Shown here piece after piece: positions 11,304-23,800 of a DNA stretch of 64,000 nt. Position 1 is the stretch's first letter, and every line of letters starts with the position of its first letter. The translations under genes were made by a program, and so were the position numbers. The notes under the pieces are model-generated. The model was not told the origin of the DNA. It searched no databases and saw nothing but the letters and a program-made list of their open reading frames with translations. The stretch is from Podarcis raffonei. Lineage: Eukaryota; Chordata; Lepidosauria; Squamata; Lacertidae. The DNA lies in contig NC_070607.1 of NCBI RefSeq assembly GCF_027172205.1, positions 6,954,001 through 7,018,000 of the forward strand. The letters run 5' to 3'.

Positions 11304-13011
11304 AAATGAGGCTGGGGCTCAGATGGAGAAAGTGAGGCAACAGCTGCTGGCTCAAGAATTGGGTTGTGTGCAAGCGAGATGGTGGTTCAGCAAGGCAAGT
11401 TGATGGGTCCCGAACCTCAAATGAAGTTGGTTTGAAACCAAGAGCTTGGTCTTGTTTCTCTTTCTACAGCAGTGGCTCTCAAAGGGTGCGGTGTGCCACA
11501 TTGGTGTGGCAGGAGGACGGGATGGCAAATGTGGAGCATCCATGGTGTGTAGCACCATCTTCTTGCTTTTTTCATTGCAGGGGTGGTTTCTTGGAAGAAC
11601 TCCCTCCCGGTTTGCTGTGATTAGTGTCCCTGAGCCAGTCTGGGGGCAACTATTAAGTGTTTCAGAACGCCCCCCAGCCAATCACGTCATTTGTTTGTGC
11701 GGTGCAGAAACCATGGTTTGTAGCGATGCGTGAACATGGCCATGGTTTCCTCTGTTTTGAATACAAGGATAGCGATCGACTGTAGCTACACGCAGCTTGC
11801 ATTGGCTTCTGACACATTCTCCGTTAAACCGTGTTGCCCTGTTCTAAATCCAAATTGTGCATAATAGGCAGTGGGACGGTGCAAAAGTAATAAGGAAACC
11901 GTTCTTTTCCATGCCTTTGAAAAGAGCGGCATGTACGTGCCTGTTGCCAGGGGCACAGTGCTCCTTTTTCATGCTTGCCTGCTTGTCGCCGCCGGAACAA
12001 CCCAGTAGTACAGCAGCAAGCGGGAAAAGAAGCTCTTAATTCCATGGCCCCCTCCTTTGCAAACCTTATTCCAACCCGGAGTATATTTCAGATGTTTAAA
12101 GCATGCTGTGGACGTTGTTGAGATACCTTTGTTGGAGATGGCTGTGGAAGCTGATAACTGGGAGAGGTGCAGCTGAGAATGTGTGAAGAGGCTGGATATT
12201 TAGGAGACTCCCTACCCTAAGGGCCCTGCAGCTCTGTTTTGCCCCCTCCCTCAGTGCTGTAGCATCAAAACTGCAAGTTTCGTAGTACCGTTTTACTTCC
12301 TGGCCAGATTATCCATGGATTGAGGAAATCCAAATATAGCAGGTGGAAAGTGTGGATTGCCGCTTGGATGAGGAGGATGTTTTGTAGATGTGACAAAAAA
12401 AGAGACACAAAATGTTTCAAATCCACATTAAACTCCAGTGCTGATGAGACCTTATGAAGGGGTGAGTTGCTTTTTGGGGGGTTAATTGTGCCCAAAAGCA
12501 CCACTCCTGAAGAGCAAGAAAAGTAACTCAGCAAGACCCAAAATTATTCTTCCTCCTACTTACTGTGTTATGATTTTGCTGTGAGCCATTCTCCGAATCA
12601 GAGCGTTCTGACTAGAGAAAGAGAGAGAGATCTCTCTCTAGTAGAGAGATCTGCACTATCTGTTATTTCTATGTGATGGAACATGGAAAATTATTCTGTG
12701 AATTCCTTACATCTGGAAAGCCAACAGTTGTACTAAGCTCACTGTGACAGCTACTAGTTATGATATAGTAGGGCCTTCTCTATCCCATGATTTTGCCAAA
12801 ATTAAGGAGGGGAACCAAATTTTTGCTATTGCTTGGAATATCTTTTCTTCCAAAGACTCTCTTTGCTTTTTAAAAAAAGGAAGTTTCTGGGTAGAGTTCA
12901 CACTGTGTGCGAATCACTTTGCGAAATCTCAGGAATCAAGTGTGGGTCTGAATGAGGTGCAAAACAATCAGGATTGTGTGTGTTGTGATTCTGCAGGCAT
13001 GCAGTAAAAAT
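11304..13011. other. Region upstream of the first coding exon, no gene recognised
   Basis: About 11470-11750 begins like another hAT remnant (CAGTGGCTCTCAAAGGGTGC). A perfect 18-bp palindrome centred on GATC lies at 12622-12639. Open frames are short and unrecognised. If transcription starts in the GC-rich block, this is KIAA1614 5' intron. Confidence 0.4.
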
Positions 13012-13104
13012 GTGCAGTGTGGTCCTACTTGGAATTAAGGGCCATTGAATTCAATGAGACTTGCTCCAAGGTAAATGCATTTAAGATTCCAGCCATGAAA
13101 TGTG
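13012..13104. mobile_element. Unclassified palindromic repeat fragment
   Basis: GCCATTGAATTCAATGAGAC followed by GCTCCAAGGTAAATGC resembles a widespread amniote repeat of the 'preceding-AAGTAAGTCCCATTGA' kind. A related scrap lies at 19297-19358. The family name is not certain. Confidence 0.35.
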
Positions 13105-13882
13105 GTATGGGATGCAGAATGGGCCTTTCTGAGGTTCTCTGCTTTCATTTGAAAAACAAGGACTAATAGATATATGCTAATAGATATATGCTTCAAAGAA
13201 TGGCTGCTTAAAAACCAGAGTGCTGGCTGAATAAATGACCAGGTGGCTATGAGCAGGTCTTCAGTGCCCTGCAAAACTCCTTCCACTTTCATATGACTGA
13301 GCAAAACCAGAATATATTAGGCAAAATAATAAAACTGAAGACTAAATTATGTTAAATTGCTGTTTGCTCTATTTACATAATGCATGTAGGCTGTAAGATT
13401 CTGCTTTTCTTGACAAAATCTGGATTATGATTTGGGTATGTAGTAAATATGACCCTGGGAGTGACTACAGAGTGGGCCTTTAATTCTCAACCTTCCTGCT
13501 TTTCTGTCCCCGAGGTTGGAGAGAACAGAATAAATGGTGTAAAATCAACGAAATTCATAAATTTGCACAATTTAGGCAGGATTTTGTGTGTGCAGAATTT
13601 TGGTTATCTTGAATAATTATGGATATTTGAGTGCAGAGCATGAAACCCTCTATCTGGGTCCCTCTTAGGCTGGCCAGATGCAAAAGAGAACAGAGGTATT
13701 GCACCTTTGATAATTCCCAATTCTAGACAACTATTAAAGGTGCAGGGGCCCTGTCCTCTTTTAGCCAACCCTGCCCCCTGGTAAGGCCCTTCAGACAATG
13801 TTCTCTTGCCCAGCAAGCGTATTGAAACGTCTGTTATTGTTTCCCCCACGAAAAAGGTACCTCACCACCTGGAAGTGGGAGC

Positions 13883-14849
13883 ATGGAAGGGAATTTCGCT
13901 ACTGAAAAGAGAAGGGCGCTGAACACCTTGAAGCAATGTGTCAGAAATATTCCTAGAGCGAAACAGCCTCCGGAGAACATTGATGATACTGGGGAGCATT
14001 GTCTCAACGGGCCATCCTGGGTTCCACTGGGGCTGCTGCGGGATTCAAGCAAGGGCACCTCTGTTCTGGAGTCCAAAGTTAAAGCTCTGAAAGAGAAGAG
14101 GAGTGCCGTCCACAGGCAGGCGGAGGTAGCACCCCAGGAGCGGGCTTCTCCCAAAAAGGCCAAGGCCCGGAAAGGGAAGCCGCTGACGGAGCCTGCTCCT
14201 CAAGATGCTGTGGTGGAACCTCAGGCCCAGATCCGCACCTACCTGACAGATGTGCTGCTGGACAGCACTGACTACCCACGTCTCAAGCAGGAGGGATCTC
14301 AAGGGGCAGTACGTACAAGCCTGCTTGTTGATGAATTTGAACCTCTGAAGGGGTCTAAGGCGGCAGAAGAGCCTGCAAGCATGGGCTGGAGCTCACACGA
14401 GGCATTCCAGAGGGTTCCAGGAAGCAACAGGATGGATAAAAGGGGCTCGTCAGGAAACACAAAAAGGGCATCGCAAAATGGCCTCTGTGGGGCCAGCTCC
14501 TTAAAGGACCTTTCCTTCAACCAGAAATATTTTGAGGATGCAAACGGCAGAGAAGAGCACCTGGTTCATGGTATGGATTTCGAAAGCGGTCCTTTTCTCC
14601 ACAAAGATGACGCCTGTGGGGCGGGAACAGCCGGCCGCCTTTGGCGAACCGAGAGCTGGGACAGTCTCTGCAGCGGCGGAAGCAATGCCAGCACCCTGTC
14701 CCTGGCAGAGAGAGTGGAGAGGAACCGGTCGATGCTGCAGGAAATGTTGAGCGCGACGCAGTTTAATAGCCATTCCTTGCGGGAGCTGCATACTCTGCGT
14801 CGTCACAAGAAGGATGGCCCAGGCCGTGGGAGAGATGGGCCCAGTAACG
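13883..14849 (+). CDS. KIAA1614: KIAA1614 coding exon 1 (residues 1-323)
   Basis: The start ATG at 13883 is the first in-frame ATG of the long open frame. The context is GGGAGCATGG, with G at +4 and a purine three bases upstream. The frame stays open to 14968, but the exon must end at 14849 because CCAGTAACG is followed by GTATGT and the next exon completes the codon. The last 70 residues (Trp-Asp-Ser-Leu-Cys region, then Ser-Leu-Arg-Glu-Leu) are the best conserved part in my memory of the family. A 5' acceptor just upstream (near 13850) is possible, since the true transcription start is probably far upstream. Confidence 0.85.
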
Positions 14850-17800
14850 GTATGTGCAAGCAGGGAGAAGAGGTTTTCAGAAACCGAACAGGATTTGCAA
14901 CTTGGATGGGTAGTAGTGGGGAGAAATACTGTAAGAGCTCAGAAAGTACCGTATTTTTTGCTCTATAAGACTCACTTTTTCCCTCCTAAAAAGTAAGGTG
15001 AAATGTGTGTGCGTCTTATGGAGCAAATACAGGCTGCACAGCTATCCCAGAAGCCAGATCAGCAAGAGGGATTGCTGCTTTCACTGCCCAGCGATCCCTC
15101 TTGCTGTTCTGGCTTCTCAGATTCAGAATATTTTTTTTCTTGTTTTCCTCCTCCAAAAACTAGGTCCGTCTTGTGGTCTGGTGCGTCTTATAGAGCGAAA
15201 AATACGGTATTGCAAAAAGGGGGGGACCCGCCAGAACTGAATTTCCACCTCCCTCTCCACTTGATCCTTGCTTTTTCCTCCCCCAAACGTCTTGGTCTGA
15301 TCCTCAGGAGACGCAACCACCCCACCATGTCCCCAGCTTATGCTGTTCTTCCATTCTCTACACCCTGCAATCCATATTACGGCCCCTAGTCCATGTTGAT
15401 GCCACAGATCCCTTTGCCTTTGGTCTTAAAAAAAGGGAATTGTGGGGATGGGCTAAGATTTTTGTCACGACAACGGCACGTGAGAGGGGGCTGAATAGGT
15501 TTAACCTTCCCCCCCCCCGGCAATATCCCAGCAAAAATGTCCCCTTCTCTGCTACTGTTAGGAAGCTTCCTCTGGCGCCAATGGGAACCAGCTTCCCAGG
15601 GCTAATAGTAAGCACATACTCTCTCAAGAACGATAAGTCCCAGGGTTCCTCAGTTGCTGCTGGTATTTTCTTTGCACTGGCAGGAGGAGCCTGCAGGTTT
15701 TGGCTGCTAGCTGGCAGCAGGAGGGAGGGACAAGTCCCATAATAATCAGGGACACTGAGGTCCCAGGGCAGTAGGAGCCAAGACTATTAATAGGATTTGC
15801 AAGCCCAAGCATATATGTGCGTAAATGAGTTAGGCCTCTGGTCTTTGGAGTGCAACAGTCATTACATTTGAGAGGCCAGGAGCAGTTTCTCAAGGACGTT
15901 TATCGCCCATGGAATAATTACTATATATGTATGCCATGTCTTGCAGTCAGATCAGGCAGCCAGAAATATACAAAGGGACCTAAAGAATACAAAGAGCCCG
16001 TTCTTTTCCCCCACCCAAAAAGCAGACCAGGTATACAAGTTTGTATAAAGCCTAGAGTAGGATGCTTGGGTGATGCAGAATTGGGACACTAAGAGCAGAA
16101 TTGGGCCCAAATCTTTGGGGGTGAGGAACACTGAATATAAATAGTCTTTTCTCTGTGTGAGATGTGTGTTTTCACACACACCATGCTGCATTTCATGTGG
16201 CTAAAGTATACACAATAATAACATGTACTTCTCTTGTCCTGTGTCTACAGAGATTCTGGCAAATGATGTAGACTGGGATTCTGGAGTTTCGTTACAGGAT
16301 TCTGAAGGCTACCGGTAAGATTTCAGTATCCTCATTCCCCTGCTAAGGCAAGGAGACACAATCCAAAAATGCTGATAGCCATTTCTAACTTGGGACTTCA
16401 CACTGGAGTTGACTGCATGTTTGCAGCTGTTTGTGTTCCCATTTAATTTGCGGTTCCCCAGATTCTTTTAGGAAAAAGATGTGCTTTAAATGATTGGTTC
16501 TAATCCCCACCCTCCAGACTGCTTTAATATTGATGAGGGTCATTGCAGACCACTTAATGATTTTTCTGCCTGTTGCAGCAATTGCAATATGCCATGTTAG
16601 ATGGTGTACGATTTTTAATAGCATTTTTATAGCTTCTTTCATTTATTATATATTGTATTTTCTAGAATTCAAATTGTAATGCAATAAAATACGAAGGAAG
16701 AAATAAAAATACAATTAAAAGTCGGTGCGAACATATGGATATTCCATCTCCCATCTTCAACCACAAATCCACAGACGTGCCACAGACCGTACTTTGGGAA
16801 CCGCTGCTTCAAATTACGCTGTGGATGCGACAAGAGAGTGGTTTGCTTAAAGGCCATCGTAGTTGGTTTGTTGCTGAAAATAACATTACCGCCCCCCGGG
16901 CAAAACATCTGGGAAATTTTGAACTGAAATTACACAAGGGGCTTCTGCACATCACCGGGGGAGTGTTTTCTCTGTAAAACAGCAGTCGGCTTCATTGTGC
17001 TCTGCTGCTCCTTCCGAAAAACCTCAGCAGAGCAAGATGCGAGCCTCCGTGTGTGCGTCGCGAGGTGTGCAGGCTGCAGTGAAAGAGTTAAGCTCAGGCC
17101 AGCTGAAGTGAGTCTGTGAGCGGATTAAAATAATCACGAAGATTAGGGTGAAGACCAATAGGGGAAGGGTTTGAGCGAGAGGCATGTTGAATGTGCAGAG
17201 AGAAATGGGTCACATGGTGAAACAGTGAAAGCTTTAAGATGGTGGACCACCCACCCACCCCTTTCCTTTTCTAGTGTGGCAGTGCTCAGAAGATGGGAAG
17301 GGATAAAGAAAACCATTGCAGGCCGATGTTTGGCGCACCAGCAGCGATGCATGGAGTGGGTAGGGGGCTTTGGACTCAGCACAGCGTTAGAGGGTGGTAC
17401 CAGCAGATCCAGCACAGGCTTTAGACGAAGGGCTGTCGCTCAGAGCTGGAGTAGCTGTGTTGCAGGCATGAGATTGTTCCACGCCACCCCAGGATCCCCA
17501 AGCGGCGCAAGATTCCAGGGGTTGCAGGTGCCGTTACCAGAGTCTGTGCTCCCTTTGGAGACCACGAGGCACAGCAGAGACTGTGGTGTCTTGATGATAT
17601 GTGGTTTAATTTATACATAGATACAACTGCACCTAGATGGAGGGATTGCCGGCTATTCACATCCTATGAGGTCTGGTTTCTGCATTAAGGGCAGCTTTGG
17701 ATGAAAGGACTGCAAAAAGCCATCCTCTGGGTCTCTTTGTTCCAGCCTGCTATCCCTAGCTCATGTGGAGCGCTGACCCTCCTCCTCCTCATTCCTAACC

Positions 17801-20800
17801 AACTCCAAGGACCTCCCAACAACCTGTGCCATTCAAAGTTGAAACCCTAAACCACTGGTGGTTTCCTGGACAGGCCACCGGTGGCCTTTGTCCCCTCCTA
17901 ATGGCCCATCTGCCTGAGCTGGCTTAGCTTGTTAGCATAAGTAAATCCAGGGGTGTTCCACGTTTGGCAAAATTTAACCAAACCTTGATTAATTCTAGCC
18001 CTCCCCCCCAACTCATAACATCATTCCAGGTTCAATCCCTGGCATCTCCAGATATGTCTGAAAGAAGCAGGACTGGGAGAGAATTGGATCCAACGTGCTG
18101 GACAGCTGCTGTCAGTCAGTAGACCAGAGCTTTCCAAACTGTGTGTCTCAACACGTTAGTGTGCCAGCTGCAGTGTAAGTGTGATGCGCAAACGCTCCCT
18201 GCGCTCCTCCCAGGGCTGGAAAGGGGTCGGTTTCAGCATCTTGGGCTTGCCGATCAGAAGGTCGGCGGTTCGAATCCCCGCAACAGGGTGAGCTCCCGTT
18301 GTTCTGTCCCAGCTTCTGCCAACCTAGCAGTTCAAAAGCACACCAGTGCAAGTAGATAAATAGGTGCCGCTGCGGCGGGAAGGTTAATAGCATTTCCATG
18401 TGCTCTGGCACTTGACACGGTGTCCCGTTGCGCCAGAAGCAGTTCAGTCCTGCTGGCCACATGACCCAGAAAGCTGTGGACAAACGCCGACTCCCTTGGC
18501 CTGAAAGCGAGATGAGCGCCACAACCCCATAGTCGCCTTTGACTGGGCTTAACAGTCCAGGGGTCCTTTACATCCCCCCCCCTTTACTGTGTTGCTAAAT
18601 GATGCATGTCTAAAAAGTGTGTCACCAACGTGAAAAGTTTGGAAGGCTCTGCAGTGGACCATTGGTCTTCAGCTGGTGGGTCACTGCCTGATCTAAGGTG
18701 TGTCCCAACAGCAGCACTGTATCACTTTTAAAAATTAAGAAATTGGTCCCCAAATGCATGCTCTGTCTAATGGCGAGTCCTGGGTTTGAAAAAAAAGGTG
18801 AACACTGATATAGACAGTCCTGAACTACATGGACCAAGAATCTAACTGAATATAAAGCAGCTTCTTATCCCATCTGGTGTAGTAGCTGTAGTCCCACATT
18901 TGCAGGGCAATCCTAATGATGTTTAAAAAGGTAAAGGTACCCCTGCCCGTACGGGCCAGTCTTGACAGACTCTAGGGTTGTGCGCCCATCTCACTCAAGA
19001 GGCCGGGGGCCAGCGCTGTCCACAGACACTTCCGGGTCACGTGGCCAGCGTGACAAGCTGCATCTGGCGAGCCAGCGCAGCACACGGAACGCCGTTTACC
19101 TTCCCGCTGGTAAGCGGTCCCTATTTATCTACTTGCACCCGAAGGTGCTTTCGAACTGCTAGGTTGGCAGGCGCTGGGACCGAACGACAGGAGCGCACCC
19201 CACCGCGGGGATTCGAACCGTCGACCATGCGATCGGCAAGTCCTAGGCACTGAGGTTTTACCCACAGCGCCACCCATGTCCCTTTAAATGATGTAAATGA
19301 TGTTTACTCAGAAGTAAATTTGACGGTGCTTACTCCCTAGTCAGGGTGAGTAGGGTTGTATATCTATATTGCTCAGTCCTGCTCGACCTGGAAGCTCACT
19401 ATTAATATTGCGTCAGCCACCGCTTCTCTGCTTATGTCTGCTATGCAAGGATGTTGCAAAGATAAAGCAGATTGAAAGAAACCCATGGACACCACTCTGA
19501 GTTCTTGAAGGAAGGGCAGAATACTAATATCTGTTTAAGAACAAACCCATCATTTTTGCTTTTTCTGGATCTGTAATTATTCTCTGTATGGTTTTTATTG
19601 TGTTATAAATCACTTTGGGACGCCTCGTGGGAAGCTGTTCATTAAATAAATAAAGACTGGTGCAAGTCAGTATTTATCGAGCAACACAATACCCTTTTCA
19701 GGGGAACAATTAAAACAAAACATCTAGGCATGTAGAGTGTGCTCCCTTGCTTTTTTTTGTGGGAGTGGGTGAGATTACTTCCTGAAGCGAGAAGATCCTT
19801 GGCCTCAAAACTCATTGGGCAAATGCTCCCTGGATTGTCTTGTTTGTTTGTTTGTTTGCCCTTTTCTTTAAACCAGAGTGTCTCCGTGAGTCTTGAGGTG
19901 ACATACTTTGGGAATGTGGAAGCAATTTCGTAGAGAAGTCCTATTGCCCATTATATGGATGTTAGCTTCTTAGTCTTGCCCTGATCTGTGGGGAAACTCA
20001 GTTCTTCAGGTTTATTTGGCGCAGGTGTGCTTGGAAGGCCAGAGCTGGCCCCTGGTAACACAACTAGTGCTGTATTCAGAAGATATGAATTTGCCAGTTG
20101 TGGGCACCTGCAGGATGCCTTTGACATCATATGTGCTAGAGAGCTATCTATCTATCTATCTCATCATAATCAATCTCTGTGTTTCTTGGTTTTTAACAAT
20201 GTATATTCTTCCACTCCAGTGTTTTGGGTACTGCAAAGCCTCCCAATTCTTTTAAAAATGTGCATGCAAGACTGCTTGGGGCTCTCTTCGGTGGGGATGG
20301 GGGGGCAATTTTTAAGGAACTACCAAGTACATCTTTTTACTTGCTGTCATATGTAATTGAACGGCTTCTTTTAGTCTGGAATGTACAAATTTCAGCCTTA
20401 AATGCTTTGACCTCCCTGCAGCTTTTCATCCTAGCTGCGTGTCTAGAAATCGGTTTTGAGGTGGATGTTACCAAGCTGGCTATATCTTGACCTAAAAGAT
20501 GCCACCTAGTGTGAACTCAGGCAGCTGCAGGGGACCTAAACCCAGCCTCCATGAGTGTGTTGCCTCCCCACCACACTGCTGCCACCGTCACTGTAAAACC
20601 ACTCTTAATCCTTGTTATTTTTTTCCTAATCCTCCGCTGCTTCCTTGCTCCCTGCTGCTTTGCCTGCAGGGCCTTTGTTCCCAACCAGGAGCTGGAGCTG
20701 AGTCCCAGGCATGAACAGGCCAAGCAACTGCTGCAGAGAGCTCGCATGAAGGCCAGGACGAACCCGCTCCGAGCAAGCCATAACATCCTGCCGACTGCCC

Positions 20801-23800
20801 CTCAGGAAAGGAGGTAAGGCCAGTGATTTATCCTGCTCTGGGCCTGGGAGGCAGATCAGGGAAGAGGGCAGGAAGGAAGGATCTGTACTGCGTTTCCTGT
20901 CCGCAGCCCTCCATTCCACCTTTTGCATTTCTTGCCTTTTCATCTTTCATACTTGTAAACCGCTTGTGCTGTTCGCATCTATAGTTCTCCACTCCCAAAA
21001 TTCAATACACTGCCAACCGTGTACCTGTCCGCTGCGCTTATTGAATACATTTGTACCTAGTGCTAGGGGATTTTCTGTCAGCCACCCCCCATTGGAGAAG
21101 CTATATTGTCTATCTTACTTCATCTCATCAAGGTGTTAGCACATACTGCCTAGTCTAAAACTATGGTCGGAGTGAGGTGCTATGCCAACTAATCAAGGAG
21201 AGCACCCCAGGAATTATAATGTGTGTTGATTCTGGACCAGGAAAACAACAACAATGTATGTGATGAAAAACATAACTTTGGATTGAGATGCAAACATTTG
21301 ATGGAGTGAAATCATCGATTCTATTAATTGCAGTCACACCATTGATATGACTTTGTTGTTGTTGTTCAGTCGTGTCCGACTCTTCGTGACCCCATGGACC
21401 AGAGCACGCCAGGCACTCCTGTCTTCCGCTGCCTCCCGCAGTTTAGTCAAACTCATGCTGGTAGCTTCGAGAACACTGTCCAACCATCTCGTCCTCTGTC
21501 ATCCCCTTCTCCTTATGCCCTCCATCTTTCCCAACATCAGGGTCTTTTCCAGGGAGTCTTTTCTTCTCATGAGGTGGCCCAAGTATTGGAGCCTCAGCTT
21601 CACGATCTGATTGATATGACTTAGGCATCCATAATTACCAAAACAGGGACTAGCTGGTTCCTGTAGAGAAATATAGTCATGAATATAAACATAAGAACAT
21701 ATTATATGGCAAATTCACTTGACCGAACTTTTTAGAATAAGATTTAGGGGGAAAACGATAAGCACCGTTGTGACAGCTAAAAGGTCTTTCAGCATAGGAG
21801 GGGAAACATAACTTGACATGGGTGTTTACAAAATGTGTGGCAAGCTGCTGGATCTCATGGGAAACTGAATTCCTGGTCACTGTGCTGTGAAACTGTTGTT
21901 TAATGCTAAACAAACCAGTGTGCTGATCTTTTGTTGTGCAACAGATGAGGGTATCGCTCACTCTCACATGGCCAGCACACCAAAGATTATTGTAAGCGCT
22001 AGTGGAACACATTCTCCATACCCTATGCCAAGCACACTGGCAGCTTATGCAGAGTTATTGAATCTGGAGGATTATGTTGATTTTATTTCATGACAACAAG
22101 AGAGGCGCCAGCTATAAGATCTTTGCATCGAGGCACACTTGTGGTGTTTGCTGAACAATATCAAACATCGTCTCTAGAGAAAAATGAAAACATAACCTCC
22201 ACCAGCAAACTTTCCCCTGTCTCTTGCATTGTTGCTCTATATTCTGCCCTTCCTCCTATGCTCTGCAGGAAAAGAAAGCACTTTTAATATAAATAGCACA
22301 GGTGCTCCAGATCCCATAGAAAATGATCACATGGATCTAACAAGCGTACGTGACTGCCGGCTGGGTGTCTTGGCCTAACTGAAATCTGACTTGGAGATGT
22401 AGCCACTCCTAAGACCAAGGCTAGCATGTAAGGAGAGCACTTGAAGTTTTTCCTATAGCTGTAGGGAACTAGAATAAATCAAGGAGTCAGCGGGGGCCTG
22501 ACATCAGCAAGTCCTCTTTAACAGCGCCATCTGGTTACTTGTGCAGTTGCTGTGTGTTGAGCATGAGTTGCTGAGTTATCCAGTCCCGAGCCACCCTTGA
22601 TTTTAAAAGAGTAAATCCATCTCGCCGATTTGCCGACACGTGCTTTTTTTGTCTTAAGCCTTGAGGCTCTGAAGCCATTGGCTTTGCAGAAAACAAGCCT
22701 GTTGGTCAATCTTAACCGGTTCCTTGGATCTTCCCCTCATTCAGTACACATCCATAACCTCTGAGCGGCCCTTCCTGCTAGAATGAGAATGCAGCTGCAG
22801 AGAGTATTGGCACAGCATTGGGATCCTGGTGAAGGAGTTGCCAGGTTCAATGTCCGTGTGATAATTGCAAGGCAGTCAGGATACATTTATCTTGCTGAAC
22901 GGATCTTGGAAGAAAGGAGATAAGCTTAGGCCATTGTTTCTCAAACTTGGGTCCCCAGCTATTGTTGGACTACAACTCCCATCATCCCTGACCACTGGTC
23001 CTGCTAACTAGGGATGATGGGAGCTGTAGTCCAGCAACAGCTGGGAACCCAAGTTTGAGAAACACTGCTGCAAGTAGAGAAGTTACAAGTACCACCTTGG
23101 TAAGCGTCCTAGGTGCTCTTTAAGCCAAGTGGTGCCCTCTGCTCAGCATTTGGAGGCAGCTGAGTCAGAGGTAAGGATGATCAATGTGAGCAGGCCCACA
23201 GTCTTACTCTGTCTGTTGTGTGCCTCAGGGATGGCTGCGGGATCTCTGCTGCAGACGCAAAGAACTTTGCTCTGAAGGATGGAGACCCCCACGCCGGCGG
23301 CAACCTGAGCGACTCGTCCAGCGGGGAATCCAGCAGCGAGCAGCAAAGGAAGCGAGGGCCGTCCCCGTCCCGAGTGCGTTTCGAGGATGAGTCTGCGCGA
23401 GATGCCGAGGTCCGCTACTTGGAGCGCCTGCAGCTGCGTCAGAAGCGGGTGTTGGATTCCGTCCTCCTGTCTCTGGGCCGCGGCCCGCTGGCCTCCAAAC
23501 CGGACCTTTCGGATTACATCAACGGTGAGCTTCACCGCAAAGAGAGCGGCGGTGGCGGTGGCAGCAAACCCGGCTGGGAACAGCAAGGCAGCAGGGGGCG
23601 CTCCGAGAAGAGGAAGCCTTTGGTGGTCAACGAGGAAGGCAAGTGCAGCGCATGCGGGTCTTACGTCAGGAATCTGGCAGCCAGTCAGAACCCAGATACC
23701 GGAGCAAAGCAGACTGCGAAGAGCGTGCATCAGTCTTGCAACATCCCCCGAGAGGGCAAGGAGCTAGTTCGGGCCAGTGAAAGCAAAGAGCTCAATTCTA

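Larger units (their letters stand above)
18024..18870 (+). mobile_element. tRNA-Ala-like SINE split by later insertions
   Basis: The left part (18024-18124) has the B box GGTTCAATCC and the GGCATCTCCAG and GCTGCTGTCAGTCAG blocks. The right part (18808-18870) resumes with TAGACAGTCCTGAACTACATG and ends GCAGCTTCTTATCC. Between them lie two hAT elements. A similar SINE is found at 51135-51570. Confidence 0.6.
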
